Source of the DNA: Anaerolineales bacterium HSG25
Lineage (GTDB): Bacteria > Chloroflexota > Anaerolineae > 4572-78 > J111
Assembly: GCA_030377865.1 (NCBI GenBank)
Contig: JAUCGA010000002.1
Span: forward strand, 16,132 to 80,131
DNA length: 64,000 nt
Reading direction: 5' to 3'
Shown: positions 51,521 through 60,800 of the stretch, one piece after another
Position numbering within the stretch: position 1 is the first letter of the stretch
Layout: every line of letters starts with the position of its first letter
The notes under the pieces: generated by a model
Seen by the model: only the letters and a program-made list of their open reading frames with translations
The model's database searches: none
Told to the model about the DNA's origin: nothing
Position numbers and translations under genes: made by a program

Positions 51521-54500
51521 ATGATGATAAACAATGAACAACCTAACATTTTGGTCATTGATGACAATGCCACCAATGTTCGCGTTTTGATGAAATCATT
51601 AAAAGTGCATGGCTATATGGTCACTACCGCCCGTAATGGCACGATGGGGCTTCGGCGGGCTAAATTTGCTTTGCCGGATCTGATTCTGCTGGATGTGATG
51701 ATGCCCGACATTGATGGGTTTGAGGTGTGCCGACAACTCAAACATGATGACCTATTGAAGGAGATTCCGGTTATTTTTCTAACGGCTAAAACAGAAAAGG
51801 AAGATGTAATTGATGGGCTAAAACTAGGAGCCGTCGATTATGTCACCAAACCGTTTCAGACCGAAGAGGTGTTGGCCCGTGTGGAGAAACATTTGACCAT
51901 CAGCAATTTACGGAAACAGCTAGAGGGAAAAAACTATCAGCTAGAGGAAAAGAATTGCCAACTGGAGACAGAGATTGCGGAGCGTAAACGGGCAGAGTTT
52001 GAACTGGCCGAAAAGAGGGTGTATCTCGATAATATTTTACGTAGTGCTACCGAATATTCTATCATCACAACCGACTTAGATTTTCGCATCACTTATTATA
52101 ACCCAATGGCTGAAAAGCTGTTTGGCTACACCGCGACAGAGGTCATCGGCAAAACGATTCAGGAGATACACGATAAGGAAAATGTGGCTCCAGAGCAGTT
52201 TGAACAGGGAATTGAGAATATCCGCAACTTGGGCGAACATCGTTATATGGTTGTCAGCGACCATGAGGGAAAAACGCGCTATGTTAGCTCACGCGTGTCG
52301 GGTATTTATGATGCTGAGGGTGAGTTGGTCGGTTTCGCCCTGTTTAGTCGGGACATTACCCAACGAGAGCAAGCCAAGCAAATCATCAAGCAGAAAAATA
52401 AATTCCTCAACACCATTCTCGAATCATTAGCCAATCCCTTTTATGTCATCAATGTGAAAGATTACACGATTGAAATTGCCAACTCTGCCGCCCAAAAGCT
52501 AGGCATCACTCGCATGAATACCTGCTACGCGCTCACCCATCGTCGCGATACCCCCTGTGACAGTCTGGAGCATCCCTGTCCGTTGGCTATCGTTCGCCAA
52601 ACGAAAAAACCGACTATTGTTGAGCATATTCATTACGATGAGGCTGGCAAGCCCATCAATGTTGAAGTGCATGGCTATCCTATTTTCAACGATGAAGGTG
52701 AAATCATTCAGATGATAGAATATTCTATCGACATTACCGAACGCAAACAGGCCGAGGAACAGTTACGAAAACTTTCACGGGCGGTTGAACAGAGCGGTAG
52801 CACGATTGTGATTACCAGTTTGGATGGTCAAATTGAGTTTGTTAATCCAGCCTTTTCTAAAATAACGGGTTATAGTTATGAGGAGGCAATGGGACAAAAT
52901 CCACGTGTCTTAAAATCAGGTAAAATGTCACCAGAAATATATCAAGAGTTGTGGAACACCATCAGTCGGGGCGAGGTGTGGCAAGGAGAGATGATAAACA
53001 GAAAAAAGAATGGCGACCTATATTGGGAATATGCCACCATCTCTCCCATTAAAGATAGGGCTGGTAAAACAACCCATTATTTAGCCATCAAAGATGATAT
53101 TACTGAGCGTAAGCAAGTAGAGCAAGCACTCCAGGAAAGTGAAGAGATGTTCCGCTCCATTGGTGGTTCAGCCCAAGATGCGATTGTGCTGATGGATGCT
53201 TACGGTAATATCTCATACTGGAATGAAGCGGCTGAAAAGATATTTGGTTATAGTTATCAGGAGGCAATGGGGCAATATCTACACCGTTTAATTGTACCTT
53301 CAAAACACATTGAGGCTTTTGAAAAGGGATTTAGTCAGTTTAAGAAAACCGGGCAGGGAGCGGCAATGGGGAAAGTGCTGGAGCTATCAGCTATTCGGAA
53401 AGGCGGCTCAGAGTTTCCGGTAGAGCTTTCTCTTTCGGGGGTTAAGTTAAAAGATAAATGGAGTGCCGTGGGTATCATCAGGGATATTACCGCCCGCAAA
53501 CAGGCCGAAAAAGCTTTACACGAAATGTATGACGAACTAGAGCTACGGGTTGATGAGTTGGGAACGCTCAACCTGATTATGCAAATGTTAACCACTGTCA
53601 CCGAGCTAAATTCCGCCTTACAGATCGTGGCCCAAATTATGACCAAACTGTTTAAGGCTTATCAATGTGGCATTGCCCTGTTAAATGAGGCCCGGACAGC
53701 GCTTATCGTAACCGCTGAATATACCGAAAACAATCCTACAGCTAACTCCATCGGCAGTTCAATCCCAATCCTAGATAATCCAGCGGCTATACAAACGCTT
53801 GAAGAGGGGAAATCCATTGTTGTGCCTCAACCCCAAACCAACCCCTTAACCGCCCCCATGCATGACCTTATGCGGGAGCGTGGCTCAGAATGTTTGCTGG
53901 TGGTGCCTCTGCTAACCCGAGGTGAGGTGATTGGTACGATTGGTATTCATACCGATAAAGTGGGTCGAGAGTTCACGGTAGATGAGGTTAAACTAACTGA
54001 GACGATCGCGGGTCAAATTGCAGGGGTGATTGAAAATGCGCGCCTATTTGAGGCCGAAATAACAGCCAGAAAAGCAAGTGAGTTTGCCAACAGTAGTCTG
54101 TTAGAAACCAACCAACATCTACAACTGCTCAATGACCAGATGTATGATGAGTTGTCGTTAGCCCGCGAGATTCAATACAGTTTACTTCCGTCCCCACAAC
54201 CCAATTGGCCTGAACTTGAGGTGGCTTGTTTCACCATCTCGGCCCGCGAAATCGGAGGCGATTTTTATACCCACCATAAATTTGAGGATAGAGGACTTGA
54301 GGATAGGGGGTTGAGGATAGAGGATAGAGGAAAAACTCTCAAACCTCTATCCTCTAAACCTCTATCCTCTAAACCTCTATCCTCTAAACCTCTATCCTCT
54401 ATCCTCAAGTCCTCTATCCTCAACCGGTATGCTCTGGCCGTGGGGGATGTGTCGGGCAAAGGCGTTTCGGCAGCTTTGCTCATGGCGGCCAGTATATCCC

Positions 54501-55174
54501 AATTAGAGGCTATGTTTGTCCACGATTATCCTCCGGCGGAACGGTTAGCCTATTTAGATAAAGCGATTATGCACTATACTAAACCCCGTCGGCAAAACTG
54601 TGCCATGTGCTATGTAGAATTAAGAATTAAAAATGAAGAATTAAGAATTAAAAACTCCTCTCCAGCGACGCTTCGCGCTGATGAGTTAAACATGGGTAAT
54701 GACGAAGTAGAGAATCAATTCTTAATTCAAAATTCAAAATTCTTAATTGATGTCGTGAACGCGGGTTGTATTCCGCCCTACATTAAACGAGTTGATGGCT
54801 CGGTGGAGTTTGATGAAGAGATGGGTGGTTTTGCGTTGGGGCAGGGGCTTGGGGCGATGATGGGTTATCAGGCCCATACCGTTGAACTATTCTCTGGTGA
54901 CATGGTGATTCTGACTAGCGATGGCGTGGTGGAGGCGAATAACGCGGATAATGAGATGCTCGGTTTTGATAGGCTGATGGAGATTGTGCGAGGATTTGAT
55001 CCTTCGACAGGCTCAGGGCGCGACCCGTCGGTTGAGCCTGTCGAAACCGCATCGCCCCCTTCGGCAGGGGACGGTGCGGAGGCCATGTTGGAACATCTCA
55101 AGCGGGAGGTGTTTGCTTTTACTGGAGAGGCGGAGCAACATGATGATATGACGATGGTGGTGGTTCGGGTATGA
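51521..55174 (+). CDS. REC-PAS-GAF-SpoIIE phosphatase with three in-frame insertions
   Basis: 1217 residues, no membrane segment. In order: receiver (1-120; LILLDVMMPDIDGF, KPFQTEEVL), short coiled coil, four PAS domains (about 165-660), GAF (about 690-850) and a SpoIIE/PP2C-like domain (about 880-1217). The second PAS carries a cysteine/histidine cluster (TCYALTHRRDTPCDS, then EHPCPL). The phosphatase domain contains three inserted segments: 54283-54424 (PLSSK repeats), 54618-54749 (LRIKNEELRIKN type) and 55003-55045 (a TTCGACAGGCTCA palindrome). All keep the frame, and catalytic motifs GGDFYTHHKF, GDVSGKGVSAALLMA, VILTSDGVVEA and DDMTMVVVRV remain. It would convert a phosphorelay input into target dephosphorylation. 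Confidence 0.88.
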   Translation: MMINNEQPNILVIDDNATNVRVLMKSLKVHGYMVTTARNGTMGLRRAKFALPDLILLDVMMPDIDGFEVCRQLKHDDLLKEIPVIFLTAKTEKEDVIDGLKLGAVDYVTKPFQTEEVLARVEKHLTISNLRKQLEGKNYQLEEKNCQLETEIAERKRAEFELAEKRVYLDNILRSATEYSIITTDLDFRITYYNPMAEKLFGYTATEVIGKTIQEIHDKENVAPEQFEQGIENIRNLGEHRYMVVSDHEGKTRYVSSRVSGIYDAEGELVGFALFSRDITQREQAKQIIKQKNKFLNTILESLANPFYVINVKDYTIEIANSAAQKLGITRMNTCYALTHRRDTPCDSLEHPCPLAIVRQTKKPTIVEHIHYDEAGKPINVEVHGYPIFNDEGEIIQMIEYSIDITERKQAEEQLRKLSRAVEQSGSTIVITSLDGQIEFVNPAFSKITGYSYEEAMGQNPRVLKSGKMSPEIYQELWNTISRGEVWQGEMINRKKNGDLYWEYATISPIKDRAGKTTHYLAIKDDITERKQVEQALQESEEMFRSIGGSAQDAIVLMDAYGNISYWNEAAEKIFGYSYQEAMGQYLHRLIVPSKHIEAFEKGFSQFKKTGQGAAMGKVLELSAIRKGGSEFPVELSLSGVKLKDKWSAVGIIRDITARKQAEKALHEMYDELELRVDELGTLNLIMQMLTTVTELNSALQIVAQIMTKLFKAYQCGIALLNEARTALIVTAEYTENNPTANSIGSSIPILDNPAAIQTLEEGKSIVVPQPQTNPLTAPMHDLMRERGSECLLVVPLLTRGEVIGTIGIHTDKVGREFTVDEVKLTETIAGQIAGVIENARLFEAEITARKASEFANSSLLETNQHLQLLNDQMYDELSLAREIQYSLLPSPQPNWPELEVACFTISAREIGGDFYTHHKFEDRGLEDRGLRIEDRGKTLKPLSSKPLSSKPLSSKPLSSILKSSILNRYALAVGDVSGKGVSAALLMAASISQLEAMFVHDYPPAERLAYLDKAIMHYTKPRRQNCAMCYVELRIKNEELRIKNSSPATLRADELNMGNDEVENQFLIQNSKFLIDVVNAGCIPPYIKRVDGSVEFDEEMGGFALGQGLGAMMGYQAHTVELFSGDMVILTSDGVVEANNADNEMLGFDRLMEIVRGFDPSTGSGRDPSVEPVETASPPSAGDGAEAMLEHLKREVFAFTGEAEQHDDMTMVVVRV
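54283..54424 (+). repeat. In-frame palindrome with a 15-bp tandem repeat
   Basis: GAGGATAGAGG units on the left, CCTCTATCCTC units on the right. The right arm holds a tandem 15-mer CCTCTATCCTCTAAA repeated about four times (54344-54405), encoding (PLSSK)n. Gain or loss of units keeps the frame. It separates HHKF from YALAVGDVSGKG. Confidence 0.8.
54618..54749 (+). repeat. In-frame palindrome, second insertion of the gene
   Basis: AATTAAGAATTAAAAATGAAG on the left and CTTAATTCAAAATTC on the right form an imperfect AT-rich palindrome. A GC-rich centre has CGACGCTTCGCGCTGATGAG. It lies between CYVE and VVNAGC, the same site as the unrelated insert at 46225-46360. Confidence 0.75.
55003..55045. 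repeat. In-frame palindrome, third insertion of the gene
   Basis: TTCGACAGGCTCA at 55003-55015 is perfectly complementary to 55033-55045. The extra segment (about 54991-55072) adds some 27 residues before GAEAMLEHLK, absent from the paralog at 46600. Confidence 0.75.
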
Positions 55175-55750
55175 TGATTATAAATGATTTTTCACTCCTT
55201 AAAGGGTGAAATTTGCGTTGTTTGAACTATATACAAAACCAAATTATAAATGGTAAATGGTGAATTATAAATGGTAAATGAGTCGCTATGAAGACACGAG
55301 CCAATCACACGCACCAGGCCGTAGGTCACGCTTGTAGCGTGACGAATATGGAGAACTGAACAGCCCTAGCCTTTAGGGTGCTTCAGCCTGTGCCGCATGT
55401 GTTACGATATTATTTGCCATACGTTAAGTTGGTAGCTGATGAGTTATCTCTAATGGCTGATATTGATGAACTTGAAGTCCGAGTAGCCAGATTAACTAAG
55501 TCGGATCAAGAGTTTGTCGTTTCATTCATGACCTGATATTTTGATAAAATCAAAAGCATTTTTTGACAGGATTAACAGGATTGACAGGATTTTTTTACTT
55601 GTAATCCTGTCAGATATTGTTTTAGTCATGTTGAAATGATAAACTTCTGGTCGGATGTGACGTTAGAACCCTTTGTTACCAAAATGGAAACTCTGCTTAG
55701 AAAGGTTCAAATAGATGTATTGAATGACTGGCTCGAGGGAAAATTAACGA
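55175..55750. other. Intergenic region with a kinase-tail relic and a repeat
   Basis: Holds short direct repeats (AATTATAAATGGTAAATG), a GTAGGTCACGC/GCGTGACG hairpin near 55321-55346, and the hybrid-kinase tail relic with its inserted repeat (55381-55761). Confidence 0.5.
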
Positions 55751-55761
55751 ATGACTCATAA
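55381..55761 (+). pseudogene. Relic of a hybrid-kinase C-terminus split by a repeat
   Basis: Two short frames in the same phase: LPYVKLVADELSLMADIDEL then EVRVARLTKSDQEF, and after the repeat FWSDVTLEPFVTKM then LLRKVQIDVLNDWLEG, stop 55759-55761. Together they resemble the helical end of the hybrid kinase at 46957 (EELEKLYELTMFGDLQKVSD, then PFAQTVQQHVQKIEDEPILE). The 143-bp repeat 55506-55648 stands between them. The resemblance is by pattern, so the assignment is moderate. Confidence 0.45.
55506..55648 (+). repeat. 143-bp repeat shared with 39698-39841
   Basis: The same ends as the copy near higB, with inner ACAGGATTAACAGGATTGACA and complementary AATCCTGTC units. It interrupts the kinase-tail relic. 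Confidence 0.7.
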
Positions 55762-57673
55762 AATTCTAATCGTTGACGATAAACCAAACAATTTATATAT
55801 ACTGCGTAATTATTTGTGTGAAGCTGGCTTTAAGGTACTGATGCTTAACAGTGGACAAGCCGCCCTCAAGCGGGTTGCTTATATCAAACCTGATATAATT
55901 CTGTTGGATGTGATGATGCCCGGAATGGATGGGTTTGAAACTTGCCGTCGATTGAAAAAGAATGGGGTGACGAAGGATACACCCATTATTTTTGTAACTG
56001 CCAAAACTGAAACGATTGATAAGGTTGATGGACTTGAGATGAGCGCGGTGGATTACATTACGAAACCATTTCAACTAACGGAGGTTCTCGCACGAGTTAA
56101 CAAACATTTGACGATCAGCGATTTGCGAAAACAACTTGAGGCAAAAAACCGTCAATTAGAGGCGGAGATTGCGGAACGTATACAAGCCGAGGAGGTTATC
56201 AAACAGCAAAACCAATTTTTCCACACCATTATCGAATCATTGTCCAGCCCCTTTTATGTGATCAATGTAGAAAATTATACAATTGAAGTCGCCAACTCTG
56301 CCGCCCACAAGCTAGGTATCACCCACTTGAATACCTGCTACGCTCTAACCCATCACCGCGATACCCCTTGTGACAGTGCGGAGCATCCCTGTCCGTTGGT
56401 TATTATTCGCAAAACGAAAAAGCCGACCACTGTCGAGCATATTCATTATGATAAGGATGACAATCCCATCAACGTTGAAGTACATGGTTATCCCATCTTC
56501 AACGATGAGGGCGAAGTCGTTCAGATGATAGAACATTCTATAGACATTACCGAGCGTAAGCAGGCTGAGGAGTCTTTGCATCAAGCGTATGAAGAACTAA
56601 AGATGCGGGTTGAGGAGTTAGGTACGCTCAATTTGATTATGCAGATGTTAACAACTATAACCGAATTAGACACGGCCTTACAGATTGTAGTCCAAATTAT
56701 GATAAAACCGTTTGATGCCTACCAATGTGGCATTGCTCTATTAAATGATGACCGGACGGAACTTATTGTCACTGCCGAATACACTCATGGCTCTCAAGAA
56801 AACAACCGCCCATACCAAAATTTAGTTGGTACCAGAATCCCTATTGCAAGCGACCCATCCACGATGCAAGCAGTTGAAAAAAGAGTATCCGTCGTTGTTC
56901 CACACCCCCAAACCAACCTCTTAACGGTTTTAATGCGAGCGCGAAACTCACAGTGTCTTTTGATTGTACCTTTACTGGTTCGAGGAAAAACCATAGGCAC
57001 GATCAGTATCCACACCGATAAAATGGGACGAGAGTTTATTATAGATGAAATAAAACTGGCGGAAACAATTGCGGGGCAAATTGCGGGGGTGATTGAAAAC
57101 GCACGTCTTTTTAAGGCTGAGAAAATGACTAACCAAGAACTACAAAACCTTAATGAAGGATTAGCGCGGTTGGCTCATGTTGATGGGCTAACCCAGCTTG
57201 CCAATCGGCGACATTTTGACAACTATTTAAGCCAAGAGTGGCAACGACTTAAACGTGAACAAGGTTATCTCTCCCTGATTATGCTCGATATAGATCATTT
57301 TAAACAGTATAATGATTATTATGGACATCTGGCCGGGGATGATTGTCTCAAACAGATGGCTCAACTTTTACTGCAAGCAACTCGTCGTCCCGCTGATTTA
57401 GTGGCTCGATATGGCGGAGAGGAGTTTGTTCTGGTTCTACCCTATACCAAGGAACATGGAGCATATCAACTAGCTCTACGGATAAAAACCGAGCTATCTC
57501 AATTGCAAATATCCCATGCTCGATCAATCGTTAGCCCTTATGTAACCTGTAGCATGGGTATTACGAGTATCATTCCTCAAGAGAGTTCCTCGGTAATTGA
57601 GCTAGTTGACCGAGCCGACCAAGCCTTATACCAAGCCAAAGAACAAGGACGTAATCAAATTGTGGTACTTTGA
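55751..57673 (+). CDS. REC-PAS-GAF-GGDEF diguanylate cyclase
   Basis: 640 residues, cytoplasmic. Receiver (1-120; IILLDVMMPGMDGF), PAS with Cys/His cluster (about 150-275; TCYALTHHRDTPCDS, EHPCPL), GAF (about 300-455) and GGDEF (about 470-640). The active site is RYGGEEF, and RPAD five residues before it is a proper inhibitory I-site, so the enzyme should make c-di-GMP with product feedback. Up to the GAF domain it is a close paralog of the phosphatase protein at 51521, with only the output domain swapped. No in-frame repeat is seen here. The start overlaps the kinase-tail relic. Confidence 0.92.
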   Translation: MTHKILIVDDKPNNLYILRNYLCEAGFKVLMLNSGQAALKRVAYIKPDIILLDVMMPGMDGFETCRRLKKNGVTKDTPIIFVTAKTETIDKVDGLEMSAVDYITKPFQLTEVLARVNKHLTISDLRKQLEAKNRQLEAEIAERIQAEEVIKQQNQFFHTIIESLSSPFYVINVENYTIEVANSAAHKLGITHLNTCYALTHHRDTPCDSAEHPCPLVIIRKTKKPTTVEHIHYDKDDNPINVEVHGYPIFNDEGEVVQMIEHSIDITERKQAEESLHQAYEELKMRVEELGTLNLIMQMLTTITELDTALQIVVQIMIKPFDAYQCGIALLNDDRTELIVTAEYTHGSQENNRPYQNLVGTRIPIASDPSTMQAVEKRVSVVVPHPQTNLLTVLMRARNSQCLLIVPLLVRGKTIGTISIHTDKMGREFIIDEIKLAETIAGQIAGVIENARLFKAEKMTNQELQNLNEGLARLAHVDGLTQLANRRHFDNYLSQEWQRLKREQGYLSLIMLDIDHFKQYNDYYGHLAGDDCLKQMAQLLLQATRRPADLVARYGGEEFVLVLPYTKEHGAYQLALRIKTELSQLQISHARSIVSPYVTCSMGITSIIPQESSSVIELVDRADQALYQAKEQGRNQIVVL

Positions 57674-57683
57674 GGATGTTATA

Positions 57684-57716
57684 AATTATGAATTATGAAT
57701 TATGAATTATGAATTA
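57684..57716 (+). repeat. Tandem heptamer GAATTAT
   Basis: About four to five copies of the 7-base unit GAATTAT right after the cyclase gene. No coding role. Confidence 0.65.
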
Positions 57717-57742
57717 AAAATACTTCTGTAATATAATAAGGA

Positions 57743-57798
57743 ATGGGTCAGGCTCATACCGTTGAATTATAGCTGGGCGACATGGTGATTTTGATGGC
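57743..57798 (+). pseudogene. Short relic of a SpoIIE phosphatase domain
   Basis: MGQAHTVEL, stop, LGDMVILM matches YQAHTVELFSGDMVILTSDG of the phosphatase at 51521. Only this 55-bp core remains, between the cyclase and the second kinase gene. Confidence 0.55.
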
Positions 57799-57847
57799 AT
57801 GCATCTGGCAGGACGCTATAATTTATGAGATATAGGAGAAAAGTAAA

Positions 57848-60800
57848 ATGAGAATATTATACAAAACAGTTCTACTATGCATTGTCCTGAGCATTTCAGT
57901 TTTAGCTCAACCTGTATCCGCACAAGGTGGCGATGGCCCTTCAACAAGAGTGGATTTTCCTCTCACATTCGACCACATCACTGTCGAAGACGGCCTTTCA
58001 AACAACCTTGTAGCAAGTATTGTCCAGGATGATACAGGATTTATGTGGTTTGGTACGTTTGATGGTCTGAACAGGTATGACGGATACGAATTTAAGGTTT
58101 ATCGGCATGACCCGGATGACCCCGACAGCCTAAGTAATGATCAGATTAGGGTGTTGTATAAAGACCGAGCCGGCAACCTTTGGATCGGAACATTGAGTGG
58201 TGGACTGAATATGTTTGTCCAAGAAACAGAGATGTTTATCCGCTATCAGCACAATCCTGATGATCCTCACAGCCTGAGCCATGACAGTATCGACTCGATT
58301 TTTGAGGATCAGAGCGAAACGCTCTGGGTCGGCACCAATGGCGGACTGAATCGCTTTGACCGGCAGACAGGTAGTTTCACGCATTACCAGCACGATCCCG
58401 ACAATCCGGCAACGATAGGGCATGATATTGTTTATTCGATATACGAAGACCGAGCGGGAGTTCTGTGGATTGGTACAGAAGGCGGATTGAACCGTTTTGA
58501 CCGAGAAACCGAGACCTTTATCCGCTATCAGCATGATCCTGATGATCCTCACAGTTTGAGCTACGATCAGGTGCAGACAATTTGGGAGGATCAGGCGGGC
58601 GCGTTATGGGTCGGCACAATGGGTGGGGGACTCAACCTGTTTGATCAGGACACGGAAACATTCAAACATTACCAACATAATCCAGCTGATCCGAATAGCC
58701 TGAGTGACAATAATATCAATATGGTTATGCAAGATCGGACGGGTGCGTTCTGGATCGCTACCAAAAATAATGGAATTGATCTGTTCAATCAGGACACAGA
58801 AACATTTGTCCACCATACGTACAATTCAGCCCTACCCAGTAGCTTGAATCATAATTACATCCATTCGTTCTATGAAGACAGCTTGGGCATGATATGGATC
58901 GGCACCAAAAACGGCGGAGTCAATCTCTTTGACCCAGGCGGAAAATTATTCCGGAATTACCACAGCAATCCAGCAATTTCCAATATTCCGAGTTTTAATG
59001 TTTGGAGTATCAGCGAAGATACTTCAGGAATGCTTTGGATAGGCACAAACGGAGGTGGCCTGAGTCGTTTAGACCGAGACCGAGAAACATGGACGTATTA
59101 TCTGAATGATCCCGACAAACCAGAGAGTCTGAGTTCCGATGTGATACATACAGTCCTCACGGACCGGACAGGTGCTATCTGGGTCGACACCAGCGGCGGT
59201 GGATTGAATCGCTTTGACCCCGAGACTGAAACATTTATCCGTTACCAACATGATCCTGCCGATCCCCAGAGCCTGAGCAGTGATGTGATTATGACGCTAT
59301 ATGAGGACAAATCGGGAATATTATGGATTGGCACATGGGGCAGTGGTCTGGACAGATTTGATCGGGAGACACAGATATTCAGCCATTACCAGCACGATCC
59401 AGCGGATCTGCATACCCTGAGTAGTCGTATTGTCACATCTATTGATGAAGATCGGGCCGGGACACTCTGGGTGGGCACAGTAGGTGGCCTCAATCGGTTT
59501 GACAGGGATACGGAGACATTCAGACGTTATCAGCATGATCCCGATGACCCGACCACTCTAAGCAACAACACCGTGGCGTTTGTGTATGAAGATCAGGCTG
59601 GCAGATTTTGGGTCGGAACCGTCGGCGGAGGCATCAATAAATTCGACCGAGAAAATGAACGCTTCATTCATTTCACGCAAAAGGACGGATTGCCTGGGGA
59701 TGCTGTGTATGCGATACAGGAAGATAGTCAGGGATTCCTGTGGCTTGGTACCGGCCAAGGGCTGTCAAGATTCAATCCAGACGCGGAAACATTTAGAAAC
59801 TACGATGTCACGGATGGCATCCAGGGCGACATGTTTAATTTGAATGCGGCCTATACAAGCAGTAGCGGCGAGATGTTCTTTGGTGGCACCGACGGATTTA
59901 CCGCGTTCTATCCCGAACAAATCAGGGATAATCTGGATATTCCGCCCGTTGCCGTTACCAATTTTCTATTGGCAAACCAGCCGGTTGCTATCGGCGAAGA
60001 CTCGGTGCTACAACAATCCATTGCTGAAACCGATCAGCTGACGCTCTCTTACACAGACCGGATATTCTCTTTTGAATTTGCCGCGCTGAACTACCGCTCC
60101 CCGGAAAAAAATCGGTATAAATACATGCTGGAAGGGTTTGAAACGACATGGAACGAGATAGACAGCAGTCGGCGTTTTGCGACTTACACCAATTTGGATG
60201 CGGGTCAATACACCTTCAGAGTCAAAGCGACCAACAATGATGGCCTGTGGAATGAAGAAGGTGTAGCCATCAAAATCAACATAATGCCGCCTTGGTGGGA
60301 GACAGTTTGGTTTAGAGGTGGCATGATCATGTTGGTCATTGGGCTTGTTGCTGGGAGCTTCTATTGGCAAAACAAAATGGCTGAGAAACGAGAGCATGAA
60401 CTTGAGGTGTTGGTAGATGAAAGAACGCAAGCGTTGGCTGAATCAAATCAACAATTGGCAGTGGCTCATACCGAAGCGGTAACGGCCAAAGATCAAGCAG
60501 AAATATTACAGGAAAAAGCGGAGGTTGCCAATCAAGCCAAAAGCAGTTTTTTGGCGAATATGAGCCATGAACTTCGCTCGCCCCTTAATGCGATTATCGG
60601 TTTTACTCAAGTACTGCTTCGTGGACAAGGACTAGATTCGGAACATCAAGAAAATCTGCGTATCATCAGCCGGAGTGGTGAACATCTGCTGACCTTGATT
60701 AACCAAGTGCTTGATTTATCCAAAATTGAAGCTGGCCGTACCACGCTCAATGAAACCAATTTCGATATTCATCGACTGTTGAGTGACGTGGAGGAAATGT

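Noticed and set aside
54283..54749. In-frame inserts as simple assembly chimeras
   Set aside because: Each insert is palindromic, lies at domain loops and keeps the frame in three genes; random chimeras would rarely keep the frame five times. Read-level proof is still lacking.
58130..59758. Several minus-strand frames antisense to hybrid kinase 2
   Set aside because: Their repeated pattern mirrors the propeller blades of the sense gene.
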